This document shows positions 13,928-24,300 of a stretch of DNA of 64,000 nucleotides, piece by piece. Every line of letters starts with the position of its first letter. Position 1 is the first letter of the stretch. Source of the stretch: Phlebotomus papatasi. Lineage: Eukaryota > Arthropoda > Insecta > Diptera > Psychodidae. Under the pieces are notes generated by a model that saw only the letters and a list, made by a program, of their open reading frames with translations, was not told where the DNA came from and made no database searches. Both the position numbers and the translations under genes were made by a program. Location: NCBI RefSeq assembly GCF_024763615.1, contig NW_026604588.1:1-64000 (forward strand). The letters are read 5' to 3'.

Positions 13928-14881
13928 CCATCAAAAAAAAATTTTTTTAGGCATTTTTTAAAGTTGGCGAATATCTCCTAAACTAGAAGAGATAGACCCC
14001 CCAAAGTTGGCATTTTTTTAGGCATATTTTGTATGCAAATCTTTAAACGCGAATATCTCCTAAACTAGAAGAGATAGACCCCCCAAAGTTGGCATCAAAA
14101 AAAAATTTTTTTAGGCATATTTTGTATGTAAATCTTTAAACGCGAATATCTCCTAAACTAGAAGAGATAGACCCCCCAAAGTTGGCATCAAAAAAAAATT
14201 TTTTTAGGCATATTTTGTATGCAAATCTTTAAACGCGAATATCTCCTAAACTAGAAGAGATAAAAAATGGCATCAAAAAAAATTTTTTTTAGGCATATTT
14301 TGTATGTAAATCTTTAAACGCGAATATCTCCTAAACTAGAAGAGATAGACCCCCCAAAGTTGGCATCAAAAAAAAATTTTTTTAGGCATATTTTGTATGT
14401 AAATCTTTAAATGGCGAATATCTCCTAAACTAGAAGAGATAGACCCCCCAAAGTTGGCATCAAAAAAAAATTTTTTTAGGCATATTTTGTATGCAAATCT
14501 TTAAATGGCGAATATCTCCTAAACTAGAAGAGATAGACCCCCCAAAGTTGGCCAAAAAAAAAATTTTTTAGGCCAAAGTTGGCATCAAAAAAAATTTTTT
14601 TAAATTTTGTATGCGTTAGAAGAGGCTTTAAATAGAAGAGATAGACCCCCCAAATCATCAAAAAAAAATTTTTTTAGGCATATTTTGTATGCAAATCTTT
14701 AAAGGCGAATATCTCCTAAACTAGAAGAGATAGACCCCCCAAAGTTGGCATCAAAAAAAAAAAAATTTTGTTTTTTAGGCATATTTTGTATGCATCAAAA
14801 AAAAATCTTATGCAAATCTTTAAAGGCGAATATCTCCTAAACTAGAAGAGATAGCAAAGTTGGCATCTAGAAGAAAAAAAA
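13928..14881 (+). repeat. Scrambled satellite patch 1
   Basis: Regular periodicity breaks down here. Monomer pieces of 10-40 bp are joined in abnormal order, with normal monomers between them. Examples are the C-run joined directly to CATC near 13928, GGCATTTTTTAAAGTTGGCG near 13960, GAGATAAAAAATGGCATC near 14260, GGCCAAAGTTGGC near 14570, TGCGTTAGAAGAGGCTTT near 14612, and CATCTAGAAG before the A-run near 14866. Apart from the few bases around TTAGAAGAGGC, almost every piece can be found in the normal monomer. This patch also marks the change from the mixed-subfamily block on its left to the more uniform block on its right. It may be a real rearrangement site or a poorly resolved part of the assembly. 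Confidence 0.85.
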
Positions 14882-17371
14882 TTTTTTTAGGCATATTTTG
14901 TATGCAAATCTTTAAAGGCGAATATCTCCTAAACTAGAAGAGATAGACCCCCCAAAGTTGGCATCAAAAAAAAATTTTTTTAGGCATATTTTGTATGCAA
15001 ATCTTTAAAGGCGAATATCTCCTAAACTAGAAGAGATAGACCCCCCAAAGTTGGCATCAAAAAAAATTTTTTTTAGGCATATTTTGTATGCAAATCTTTA
15101 AAGGCGAATATCTCCTAAACTAGAAGAGATAGACCCCCCAAAGTTGGCATCAAAAAAAATTTTTTTAGGCATATTTTGTATGCAAATCTTTAAAGGCGAA
15201 TATCTCCTAAACTAGAAGAGATAGACCCCCCAAAGTTGGCATCAAAAAAAAAATTTTTTTAGGCATATTTTGTATGCAAATCTTTAAAGGCGAATATCTC
15301 CTAAACTAGAAGAGATAGACCCCCCAAAGTTGGCATCAAAAAAAAATTTTTTTAGGCATATTTTGTATGTAAATCTTTAAACGCGAATATCTCCTAAACT
15401 AGAAGAGATAGACCCCCCAAAGTTGGCATCAAAAAAAATTTTTTTTAGGCATATTTTGTATGCAAATCTTTAAAGGCGAATATCTCCTAAACTAGAAGAG
15501 ATAGACCCCCCAAAGTTGGCATCAAAAAAAATTTTTTTTAGGCATATTTTGTATGCAAATCTTTAAAGGCGAATATCTCCTAAACTAGAAGAGATAGACC
15601 CCCCAAAGTTGGCATCAAAAAAAATTTTTTTTAGGCATATTTTGTATGCAAATCTTTAAAGGCGAATATCTCCTAAACTAGAAGAGATAGACCCCCCAAA
15701 GTTGGCATCTAGAAAAAAAAATTTTTTTAGGCATGTTTTGTATGCAAATCTTTAAAGGCGAATATCTCCTAAACTAGAAGAGATAGACCCCCCAAAGTTG
15801 GCATCAAAAAAAATTTTTTTAGGCATATTTTGTATGCAAATCTTTAAAGGCGAATATCTCCTAAACTAGAAGAGATAGACCCCCCAAAGTTGGCATCAAA
15901 AAAAATTTTTTAGGCATATTTTGTATGCAAATCTTTAAAGGCGAATATCTCCTAAACTAGAAGAGATAGACCCCCCAAAGTTGGCATCAAAAAAAATTTT
16001 TTTTAGGCATATTTTGTATGCAAATCTTTAAAGGCGAATATCTCCTAAACTAGAAGAGATAGACCCCCCAAAGTTGGCATCAAAAAAAATTTTTTTTAGG
16101 CATATTTTGTATGCAAATCTTTAAAGGCGAATATCTCCTAAACTAGAAGAGATAGACCCCCCAAAGTTGGCATCAAAAAAAATTTTTTTTAGGCATATTT
16201 TGTATGCAAATCTTTAAAGGCGAATATCTCCTAAACTAGAAGAGATAGACCCCCCAAAGTTGGCATCAAAAAAAAATTTTTATAGGCATATTTTGTATGC
16301 AAATCTTTAAAGGCGAATATCTCCTAAACTAGAAGAGATAGACCCCCCAAAGTTGGCATCAAAAAAAATTTTTTTAGGCATATTTTGTATGCAAATCTTT
16401 AAAGGCGAATATCTCCTAAACTAGGAGAGATATACCCCCCAAAGTTGGCATCAAAAAAAAATGTTTATAGGCATATTTTGTATGCAAATCTTTAAAGGCG
16501 AATATCTCCTAAACTAGAAGAGATAGACCCCCCAAAGTTGGCATCAAAAAAAATTTTTTTTAGGCATATTTTGTATGCAAATCTTTAAAGGCGAATATCT
16601 CCTAAACTAGAAGAGATAGACCCCCCAAAGTTGGCATCAAAAAATATTTTTTTAGGCATATTTTGTATGCAAATCTTTAAAGGCGAATATCTCCTAAACT
16701 AGAAGAGATATACCCCCCAAAGTTGGCATCAAAAAAAAATGTTTATAGGCATATTTTGTATGCAAATCTTTAAAGGCGAATATCTCCTAAACTAGAAGAG
16801 ATAGACCCCCCAAAGTTGGCATCAAAAAAAATTTTTTTTAGGCATATTTTGTATGCAAATCTTTAAAGGCGAATATCTCCTAAACTAGAAGAGATAGACC
16901 CCCCAAAGTTGGCATCAAAAAAAATTTTTTTTAGGCATATTTTGTATGCAAATCTTTAAAGGCGAATATCTCCTAAACTAGAAGAGATAGACCCCCCAAA
17001 GTTGGCATCAAAAAAAATTTTTTTTAGGCATATTTTGTATGCAAATCTTTAAAGGCGAATATCTCCTAAACTAGAAGAGATAGACCCCCCAAAGTTGGCA
17101 TCAAAAAAAAATTTTTATAGGCATATTTTGTATGCAAATCTTTAAAGGCGAATATCTCCTAAACTAGAAGAGATAGACCCCCCAAAGTTTACATCAAAAA
17201 AAAATTTTTATAGGCATATTTTGTATGCAAATCTTTAAAGGCGAATATCTCCTAAACTAGAAGAGATAGACCCCCCAAAGTTGGCATCAAAAAAAAATTT
17301 TTTTAGGCATATTTTGTATGCAAATCTTTAAAGGCGAATATCTCCTAAACTAGAAGAGATAGACCCCCCAA
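14882..17371 (+). repeat. Satellite array, uniform TGCAAAT/AAAGGCG type
   Basis: About 27 monomers, nearly all of the TGCAAATCTTTAAAGGCG type; one TGTAAAT/AAACGCG monomer sits near 15368. Several monomers read GATATACC followed by AATGTTTATAGG (near 16430-16455 and 16710-16745), and one reads AGTTTACATC (17186-17196) 185 bp before the SINE. These rare variants recur at the same distances in front of other SINE copies and serve as markers of duplicated blocks. No gene is present. Confidence 0.95.
17288..17297 (-). terminator. Probable Pol III termination tract outside the SINE
   Basis: The SINE has no run of four or more T on its transcribed (minus) strand. The first such run met by a polymerase starting near 17827 is the satellite A9 tract at 17289-17297, which reads as T9 on the minus strand, about 75-83 bases past the SINE 3' end. 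Pol III stops at T-runs, so a transcript would carry most of one satellite monomer at its 3' end. The same arrangement applies to the other copies. Confidence 0.5.
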
Positions 17372-17827
17372 GAGAGATAAGATAAGATTTTGCCAGGGGT
17401 CAGTTCTCCATTTCGGATATTCCGATGCATCCAGGCCACCAATTGGGCCCCTTATGCTTCCCCACTCCTATTCTATCTTATCCCCCGATACGGGTAGCCG
17501 CTCTATTTCACAGCTCTGTGAGCAGTCAGTGCCGTTACTATGTCACAGCATCCCTTCTCGGTGTGTGTTTGGGATCAGTGACAGTGAATATTTGTATCGA
17601 CTGAAGTACCGCTTTCATGTCGAAACTCGTTTTTCTACCAGCCTCTATTGTTTAGGCGGTTCACTTTTTTTGCCAATATGCACCATTGACATTACTATTC
17701 ATTCATTCACTGGACGAATTCAAAGCCGATATGGCATGAGAAATCTTTTTCTGCTGCTGCTCAGCTTTGAACCCCAGACCTCGCAGTCATAGAGCTACTA
17801 CTCTATCCACTGACCCACTCGAGGCCC
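17372..17827 (-). mobile_element. tRNA-derived SINE, copy 1 (456 bp)
   Basis: A non-autonomous retroposon transcribed, if active, by RNA polymerase III on the minus strand. Its 5' end is at 17827 (GGGCCTCGAG...). The tRNA-like head spans about the first 75 bases, with box A TGGGTCAGTGG (17807-17817; one mismatch to TRGYNNARNNG) and box B GGTTCAAAGCT (17763-17773), 33 bp apart. A body of about 350 bp of unknown origin follows, and the 3' end is a short tail with two ATCTT units, not poly(A). A 12-bp target-site duplication, TAGACCCCCCAA, lies at 17360-17371 and 17828-17839; the satellite resumes in phase after it. The tRNA part cannot form a proper cloverleaf, so it is not a tRNA gene. SINEs of this kind rely on a LINE reverse transcriptase, and none is encoded here. 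I do not recognise the named family. The base at 17635 is C, as in copies 2 and 3 only. Confidence 0.88.
17763..17817 (-). promoter_or_regulatory. Internal Pol III promoter of the SINE (box B to box A)
   Basis: On the minus strand box A reads TGGGTCAGTGG (17807-17817) and box B reads GGTTCAAAGCT (17763-17773). Box B matches the core GWTCRANNC completely, and box A differs from TRGYNNARNNG at one position. The order and the 33-bp gap suit a type 2 Pol III promoter as in tRNA genes and SINEs. The same pair is present in all ten copies. Whether it is active cannot be judged from sequence. Confidence 0.75.
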
Positions 17828-20800
17828 TAGACCCCCCAAAGTTGGCATCAAAAAAAAAAAAAAAATTTTTTTAGGCATGTTTTGTATACAAATCTTTAAA
17901 GGCGAATATCTCCTAAACTAGAAGAGATAGACCCCCCAAAGTTGGCATAAAAAAAAAAAAAATTTTTTAGGCATATTTTGTATGCAAATCTTTAAAGGCG
18001 AATATCTCCTAAACTAGAAGAGATAGACCCCCCAAAGTTGGCATCAAAAAAAATTTTTTTAGGCATATTTTGTATGTAAATCTTTAAACGCGAATATCTC
18101 CTAAACTAGAAGAGATAGACCCCCCAAAGTTGGCATCAAAAAAAAATTTTTTTAGGCATATTTTGTATGCAAATCTTTAAAGGCGAATATCTCCTAAACT
18201 AGAAGAGATAGACCCCCCAAAGTTGGCATCAAAAAAAAATTTTTTTAGGCATATTTTGTATGCAAATCTTTAAAGGCGAATATCTCCTAAACTAGAAGAG
18301 ATAGACCCCCCAAAGTTGGCATAAAAAAAAATTTTTTAGGCATATTTTGTATGCAAATCTTTAAAGGCGAATATCTCCTAAACTAGAAGAGATAGACCCC
18401 CCAAAGTTGGCATAAAAAAAAATTTTTTAGGCATATTTTGTATGCAAATCTTTAAAGGCGAATATCTCCTAAACTAGAAGAGATAGACCCCCCAAAGTTG
18501 GCATCAAAAAAATTTTTTTAGGCATATTTTGTATGCAAATCTTTAAAGGCGAATATCTCCTAAACTAGAAGAGATAGAACCCCCAAAGTTGGCATCAAAA
18601 AAATTTTTTTTAGGCATATTTTGTATGCAAATCTTTAAAGGCGAATATCTCCTAAACTAGAAGAGATAAACCCCCCAAAGTTGGCATCAAAAAAAATTTT
18701 TTTAGGCATATTTTGTATGCAAATCTTTAAAGGCGAATATCTCCTAAACTAGAAGAGATAGACCCCCCAAAGTTGGCATCAAAAAAAAAATTTTTTTAGG
18801 CATATTTTGTATGCAAATCTTTAAAGGCGAATATCTCCTAAACTAGAAGAGATAGACCCCCCAAAGTTGGCATCAAAAAAAAATTTTTTTAGGCATATTT
18901 TGTATGTAAATCTTTAAACGCGAATATCTCCTAAACTAGAAGAGATAGACCCCCCAAAGTTGGCATCAAAAAAAATTTTTTTTAGGCATATTTTGTATGC
19001 AAATCTTTAAAGGCGAATATCTCCTAAACTAGAAGAGATAGACCCCCCAAAGTTGGCATCAAAAAAAATTTTTTTTAGGCATATTTTGTATGCAAATCTT
19101 TAAAGGCGAATATCTCCTAAACTAGAAGAGATAGACCCCCCAAAGTTGGCATCAAAAAAAATTTTTTTTAGGCATATTTTGTATGCAAATCTTTAAAGGC
19201 GAATATCTCCTAAACTAGAAGAGATAGACCCCCCAAAGTTGGCATCAAAAAAAAATTTTTTTAGGCATGTTTTGTATGCAAATCTTTAAAGGCGAATATC
19301 TCCTAAACTAGAAGAGATAGACCCCCCAAAGTTGGCATCAAAAAAAATTTTTTTAGGCATATTTTGTATGCAAATCTTTAAAGGCGAATATCTCCTAAAC
19401 TAGAAGAGATAGACCCCCCAAAGTTGGCATCAAAAAAAATTTTTTAGGCATATTTTGTATGCAAATCTTTAAAGGCGAATATCTCCTAAACTAGAAGAGA
19501 TAGACCCCCCAAAGTTGGCATCAAAAAAAATTTTTTTTAGGCATATTTTGTATGCAAATCTTTAAAGGCGAATATCTCCTAAACTAGAAGAGATAGACCC
19601 CCCAAAGTTGGCATCAAAAAAAATTTTTTTTAGGCATATTTTGTATGCAAATCTTTAAAGGCGAATATCTCCTAAACTAGAAGAGATAGACCCCCCAAAG
19701 TTGGCATCAAAAAAAATTTTTTTTAGGCATATTTTGTATGCAAATCTTTAAAGGCGAATATCTCCTAAACTAGAAGAGATAGACCCCCCAAAGTTGGCAT
19801 CAAAAAAAAATTTTTATAGGCATATTTTGTATGCAAATCTTTAAAGGCGAATATCTCCTAAACTAGAAGAGATAGACCCCCCAAAGTTGGCATCAAAAAA
19901 AATTTTTTTAGGCATATTTTGTATGCAAATCTTTAAAGGCGAATATCTCCTAAACTAGGAGAGATATACCCCCCAAAGTTGGCATCAAAAAAAAATGTTT
20001 ATAGGCATATTTTGTATGCAAATCTTTAAAGGCGAATATCTCCTAAACTAGAAGAGATAGACCCCCCAAAGTTGGCATCAAAAAAAATTTTTTTTAGGCA
20101 TATTTTGTATGCAAATCTTTAAAGGCGAATATCTCCTAAACTAGAAGAGATAGACCCCCCAAAGTTGGCATCAAAAAATATTTTTTTAGGCATATTTTGT
20201 ATGCAAATCTTTAAAGGCGAATATCTCCTAAACTAGAAGAGATATACCCCCCAAAGTTGGCATCAAAAAAAAATGTTTATAGGCATATTTTGTATGCAAA
20301 TCTTTAAAGGCGAATATCTCCTAAACTAGAAGAGATAGACCCCCCAAAGTTGGCATCAAAAAAAATTTTTTTTAGGCATATTTTGTATGCAAATCTTTAA
20401 AGGCGAATATCTCCTAAACTAGAAGAGATAGACCCCCCAAAGTTGGCATCAAAAAAAATTTTTTTTAGGCATATTTTGTATGCAAATCTTTAAAGGCGAA
20501 TATCTCCTAAACTAGAAGAGATAGACCCCCCAAAGTTGGCATCAAAAAAAATTTTTTTTAGGCATATTTTGTATGCAAATCTTTAAAGGCGAATATCTCC
20601 TAAACTAGAAGAGATAGACCCCCCAAAGTTGGCATCAAAAAAAAATTTTTATAGGCATATTTTGTATGCAAATCTTTAAAGGCGAATATCTCCTAAACTA
20701 GAAGAGATAGACCCCCCAAAGTTTACATCAAAAAAAAATTTTTATAGGCATATTTTGTATGCAAATCTTTAAAGGCGAATATCTCCTAAACTAGAAGAGA

Positions 20801-20905
20801 TAGACCCCCCAAAGTTGGCATCAAAAAAAAATTTTTTTAGGCATATTTTGTATGCAAATCTTTAAAGGCGAATATCTCCTAAACTAGAAGAGATAGACCC
20901 CCCAA
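17828..20905 (+). repeat. Satellite array between SINE copies 1 and 2
   Basis: About 33 monomers. The first monomer after the SINE has an unusually long A-run (17 A against the usual 7-10) and reads GGCATGTTTTGTATAC instead of GGCATATTTTGTATGC; the second has a long A-run after GGCAT. The region from about 18890 to 20905 repeats about 15360-17371 at an offset of 3534 bp, including TGTAAAT/AAACGCG monomers near 15370 and 18905, GGCATG at 15731 and 19265, the TGTTTATAGG monomers, and AGTTTACATC at about 20719. No gene is present. Confidence 0.95.
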
Positions 20906-21361
20906 GAGAGATAAGATAAGATTTTGCCAGGGGTCAGTTCTCCATTTCGGATATTCCGATGCATCCAGGCCACCAATTGGGCCCCTTATGCTTCCCCACT
21001 CCTATTCTATCTTATCCCCCGATACGGGTAGCCGCTCTATTTCACAGCTCTGTGAGCAGTCAGTGCCGTTACTATGTCACAGCATCCCTTCTCGGTGTGT
21101 GTTTGGGATCAGTGACAGTGAATATTTGTATCGACTGAAGTACCGCTTTCATGTCGAAACTCGTTTTTCTACCAGCCTCTATTGTTTAGGCGGTTCACTT
21201 TTTTTGCCAATATGCACCATTGACATTACTATTCATTCATTCACTGGACGAATTCAAAGCCGATATGGCATGAGAAATCTTTTTCTGCTGCTGCTCAGCT
21301 TTGAACCCCAGACCTCGCAGTCATAGAGCTACTACTCTATCCACTGACCCACTCGAGGCCC
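20906..21361 (-). mobile_element. tRNA-derived SINE, copy 2 (456 bp)
   Basis: Full-length copy that I cannot distinguish from copy 1. Box B is at 21297-21307 and box A at 21341-21351 on the minus strand. The 12-bp flanking repeat TAGACCCCCCAA is at 20894-20905 and 21362-21373. It shares the C at 21169 with copies 1 and 3. The left flank has the AGTTTACATC monomer 185 bp away, as for copy 1, and the right flank has the GTATAC variant, so this copy arose by duplication of the 3534-bp satellite unit and not by a new insertion. Confidence 0.88.
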
Positions 21362-24300
21362 TAGACCCCCCAAAGTTGGCATCAAAAAAAAAAAAAAAAT
21401 TTTTTTAGGCATGTTTTGTATACAAATCTTTAAAGGCGAATATCTCCTAAACTAGAAGAGATAGACCCCCCAAAGTTGGCATAAAAAAAAAAAAAATTTT
21501 TTAGGCATATTTTGTATGCAAATCTTTAAAGGCGAATATCTCCTAAACTAGAAGAGATAGACCCCCCAAAGTTGGCATCAAAAAAAAATTTTTAGGCATA
21601 TTTTGTATGCAAATCTTTAAAGGCGAATATATCCTAAACTAGAAGAGATAGACCCCCCAAAGTTGGCATCAAAAAAAATTTTTTTAGGCATATTTTGTAT
21701 GCAAATCTTTAAAGGCGAATATCTCCTAAACTAGAAGAGATAGACCCCCCAAAGTTGGCATCAAAAAAAAATTTTTATAGGCATATTTTGTATGCAAATC
21801 TTTAAAGGCGAATATCTCCTAAACTAGAAGAGATAGACCCCCCAAAGTTGGCATCAAAAAAAAATTTTTTTAGGCATATTTTGTATGGAAATCTTTAAAG
21901 GCGAATATCTCCTAAACTAGAAGAGATAGACCCCCCAAAGTTGGCATCAAAAAAAATTTTTTTAGGCATATTTTGTATGCAAATCTTTAAAGGCGAATAT
22001 CTCCTAAACTAGAAGAGATAGACCCCCCAAAGTTGGCATCAAAAAAAAATTTTTTTAGGCATATTTTGTATGCAAATCTTTAAAGGCGAATATCTCCTAA
22101 ACTAGAAGAGATAGACCCCCCAAAGTTGGCATCAAAAAAAAATTTTTTAGGCATATTTTGTATGCAAATCTTTAAAGGCGAATATCTCCTAAACTAGAAG
22201 AGATAGACCCCCCAAAGTTGGCATCAAAAAAAATTTTTTTAGGCATATTTTGTATGTAAATCTTTAAATGCGAATATCTCCTAAACTAGAAGAGATAGAC
22301 CCCCCAAAGTTCGCATCAAGAAAAAATTTTTTTAGGCATATTTTGTATGGAAATCTTTAAAGGCGAATATCTCCTAAACTAGAAGAGATAGACCCCCCAA
22401 AGTTGGCATCAAAAAAAAATTTTTTAGGCATATTTTGTATGCAAATCTTTAAAGGCGAATATCTCCTAAACTAGAAGAGATAGACCCCCCAAAGTTGGCA
22501 TCAAAAAAAAATTTTTTTAGGCATATTTTGTATGCAAATCTTTAAAGGCGAATATCTCCTAAACTAGAAGAGATAGACCCCCCAAAGTTGGCATCAAAAA
22601 AAAATTTTTTTTAGGCATATTTTGTATGCAAATCTTTAAAGGCGAATATCTCCTAAACTAGAAGAGATAGACCCCCCAAAGTTGGCATCAAAAAAAAATT
22701 TTTTTTAGGCATATTTTGTATGCAAATCTTTAAAGGCGAATATCTCCTAAACTAGAAGAGATAGACCCCCCAAAGTTGGCATCAAAAAAAAATTTTTTTT
22801 AGGCATATTTTGTATGCAAATCTTTAAAGGCGAATATCTCCTAAACTAGAAGAGATAGACCCCCCAAAGTTGGCATCAAAAAAAAATTTTTTTAGGCATA
22901 TTTTGTATGCAAATCTTTAAAGGCGAATATCTCCTAAACTAGAAGAGATAGACCCCCCAAAGTTGGCATCAAAAAAAATTTTTTTAGGCATATTTTGTAC
23001 GCAAATCTTTAAAGGCGAACATCTCCTAAACTAGAAGAGATAGACCCCCCAAAGTTGGCATCAAAAAAAATTTTTTTTAGGCATATTTTGTATGCAAATC
23101 TTTAAAGGCGAATATCTCCTAAACTAGAAGAGATAGACCCCCCAAAGTTGGCATCAAAAAAAAATTTTTATAGGCATATTTTGTATGCAAATCTTTAAAG
23201 GCGAATATCTCCTAAACTAGAAGAGATAGACCCCCCAAAGTTGGCATCAAAAAGAAATTTTTTTAGGCATATTTTGTATGCAAATCTTTAAAGGCGAATA
23301 TCTCCTAAACTAGAAGAGATAGACCCCCCAAAGATGGCATCAAAAAAAAATTTTTTTTTAGGCATATTTTGTATGCAAATCTTTAAAGGCGAATATCTCC
23401 TAAACTAGAAGAGATAGACCCCCCAAAGTTGGCATCAAAAAAAAATTTTTTTAGGCATATTTTGTATGGAAATCTTTAAAGGCGAATATCTCCTAAACTA
23501 GAAGAGATAGACCCCCCAAAGTTCGCATCAAAAAAAAAATTTTTTAGGCATATTTTGTATGGAAATCTTTAAAGGCGAATATCTCCTAAACTAGAAGAGA
23601 TAGACCCCCCAAAGTTGGCATCAAAAAAAAATTTTTTTAGGCATATTTTGTATGCAAATCTTTAAAGGCGAATATCTCCTAAACTAGAAGAGATAGACCC
23701 CCCAAAGTTGGCATCAAAAAAAATTTTTTTTAGGCATATTTTGTACGCAAATCTTTAAAGGCGAATATCTCCTAAACTAGAAGAGATAGACCCCCCAAAG
23801 TTGGCATCAAGAAAAAATTTTTTTAGGCATATTTTGTATGTAAATCTTTAAATGCGAATATCTCCTAAACTAGAAGAGATAGACCCCCCAAAGTTCGCAT
23901 CAAGAAAAAATTTTTTTAGGCATATTTTGTATGGAAATCTTTAAAGGCGAATATCTCCTAAACTAGAAGAGATAGACCCCCCAAAGTTGGCATCAAAAAA
24001 AATTTTTTTAGGCATATTTTGTATGCAAATCTTTAAAGGCGAATATCTCCTAAACTAGAAGAGATAGACCCCCCAAAGTTGGCATCAAAAAAAAATTTTT
24101 TTAGGCATATTTTGTATGCAAATCTTTAAAGGCGAATATCTCCTAAACTAGAAGAGATAGACCCCCCAAAGTTGGCATCAAAAAAAAATTTTTTTTAGGC
24201 ATATTTTGTATGCAAATCTTTAAAGGCGAATATCTCCTAAACTAGAAGAGATAGACCCCCCAAAGTTGGCATAAAAAAAAATTTTTTTTAGGCATATTTT

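Larger units (their letters stand above)
15360..21540 (+). repeat. Tandem 3534-bp higher-order unit carrying a SINE
   Basis: Two consecutive units of 3534 bp, each made of about 33 monomers plus one SINE. Rare marker variants keep exactly the same offset: TGTAAAT/AAACGCG (about 15370 and 18904), GGCATG (15731 and 19265), TGTTTATAGG (about 16452 and 19986), AGTTTACATC (17186 and 20720), SINE starts (17372 and 20906) and the long A-run monomers after each SINE. A difference is seen at about 15708 (CATCTAGAAAA) against 19243 (CATCAAAA). Both ends are set by eye and approximate. Confidence 0.82.

Noticed and set aside
17454..17792. Open reading frame of 112 residues on the plus strand, present in nine of ten SINE copies with the start codon (20988, 25671, 30683, 38936, 46997, 52861, 55186, 60050), shortened in copy 6 (46133-46396)
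   Set aside because: It is the antisense of the SINE and its C-terminal part reads backward through the tRNA-like promoter. Its conservation follows from recent amplification of one copy. Copy 6 has lost the start region by a 9-bp deletion. I recognise no domain, and the sequence upstream offers no support for a gene.
17763..17827. Functional tRNA gene on the minus strand
   Set aside because: Boxes A and B are present, but I cannot fold a standard acceptor stem or a 5-bp anticodon stem with a 7-base loop, and the sequence continues into the SINE body and tail with a target-site duplication.
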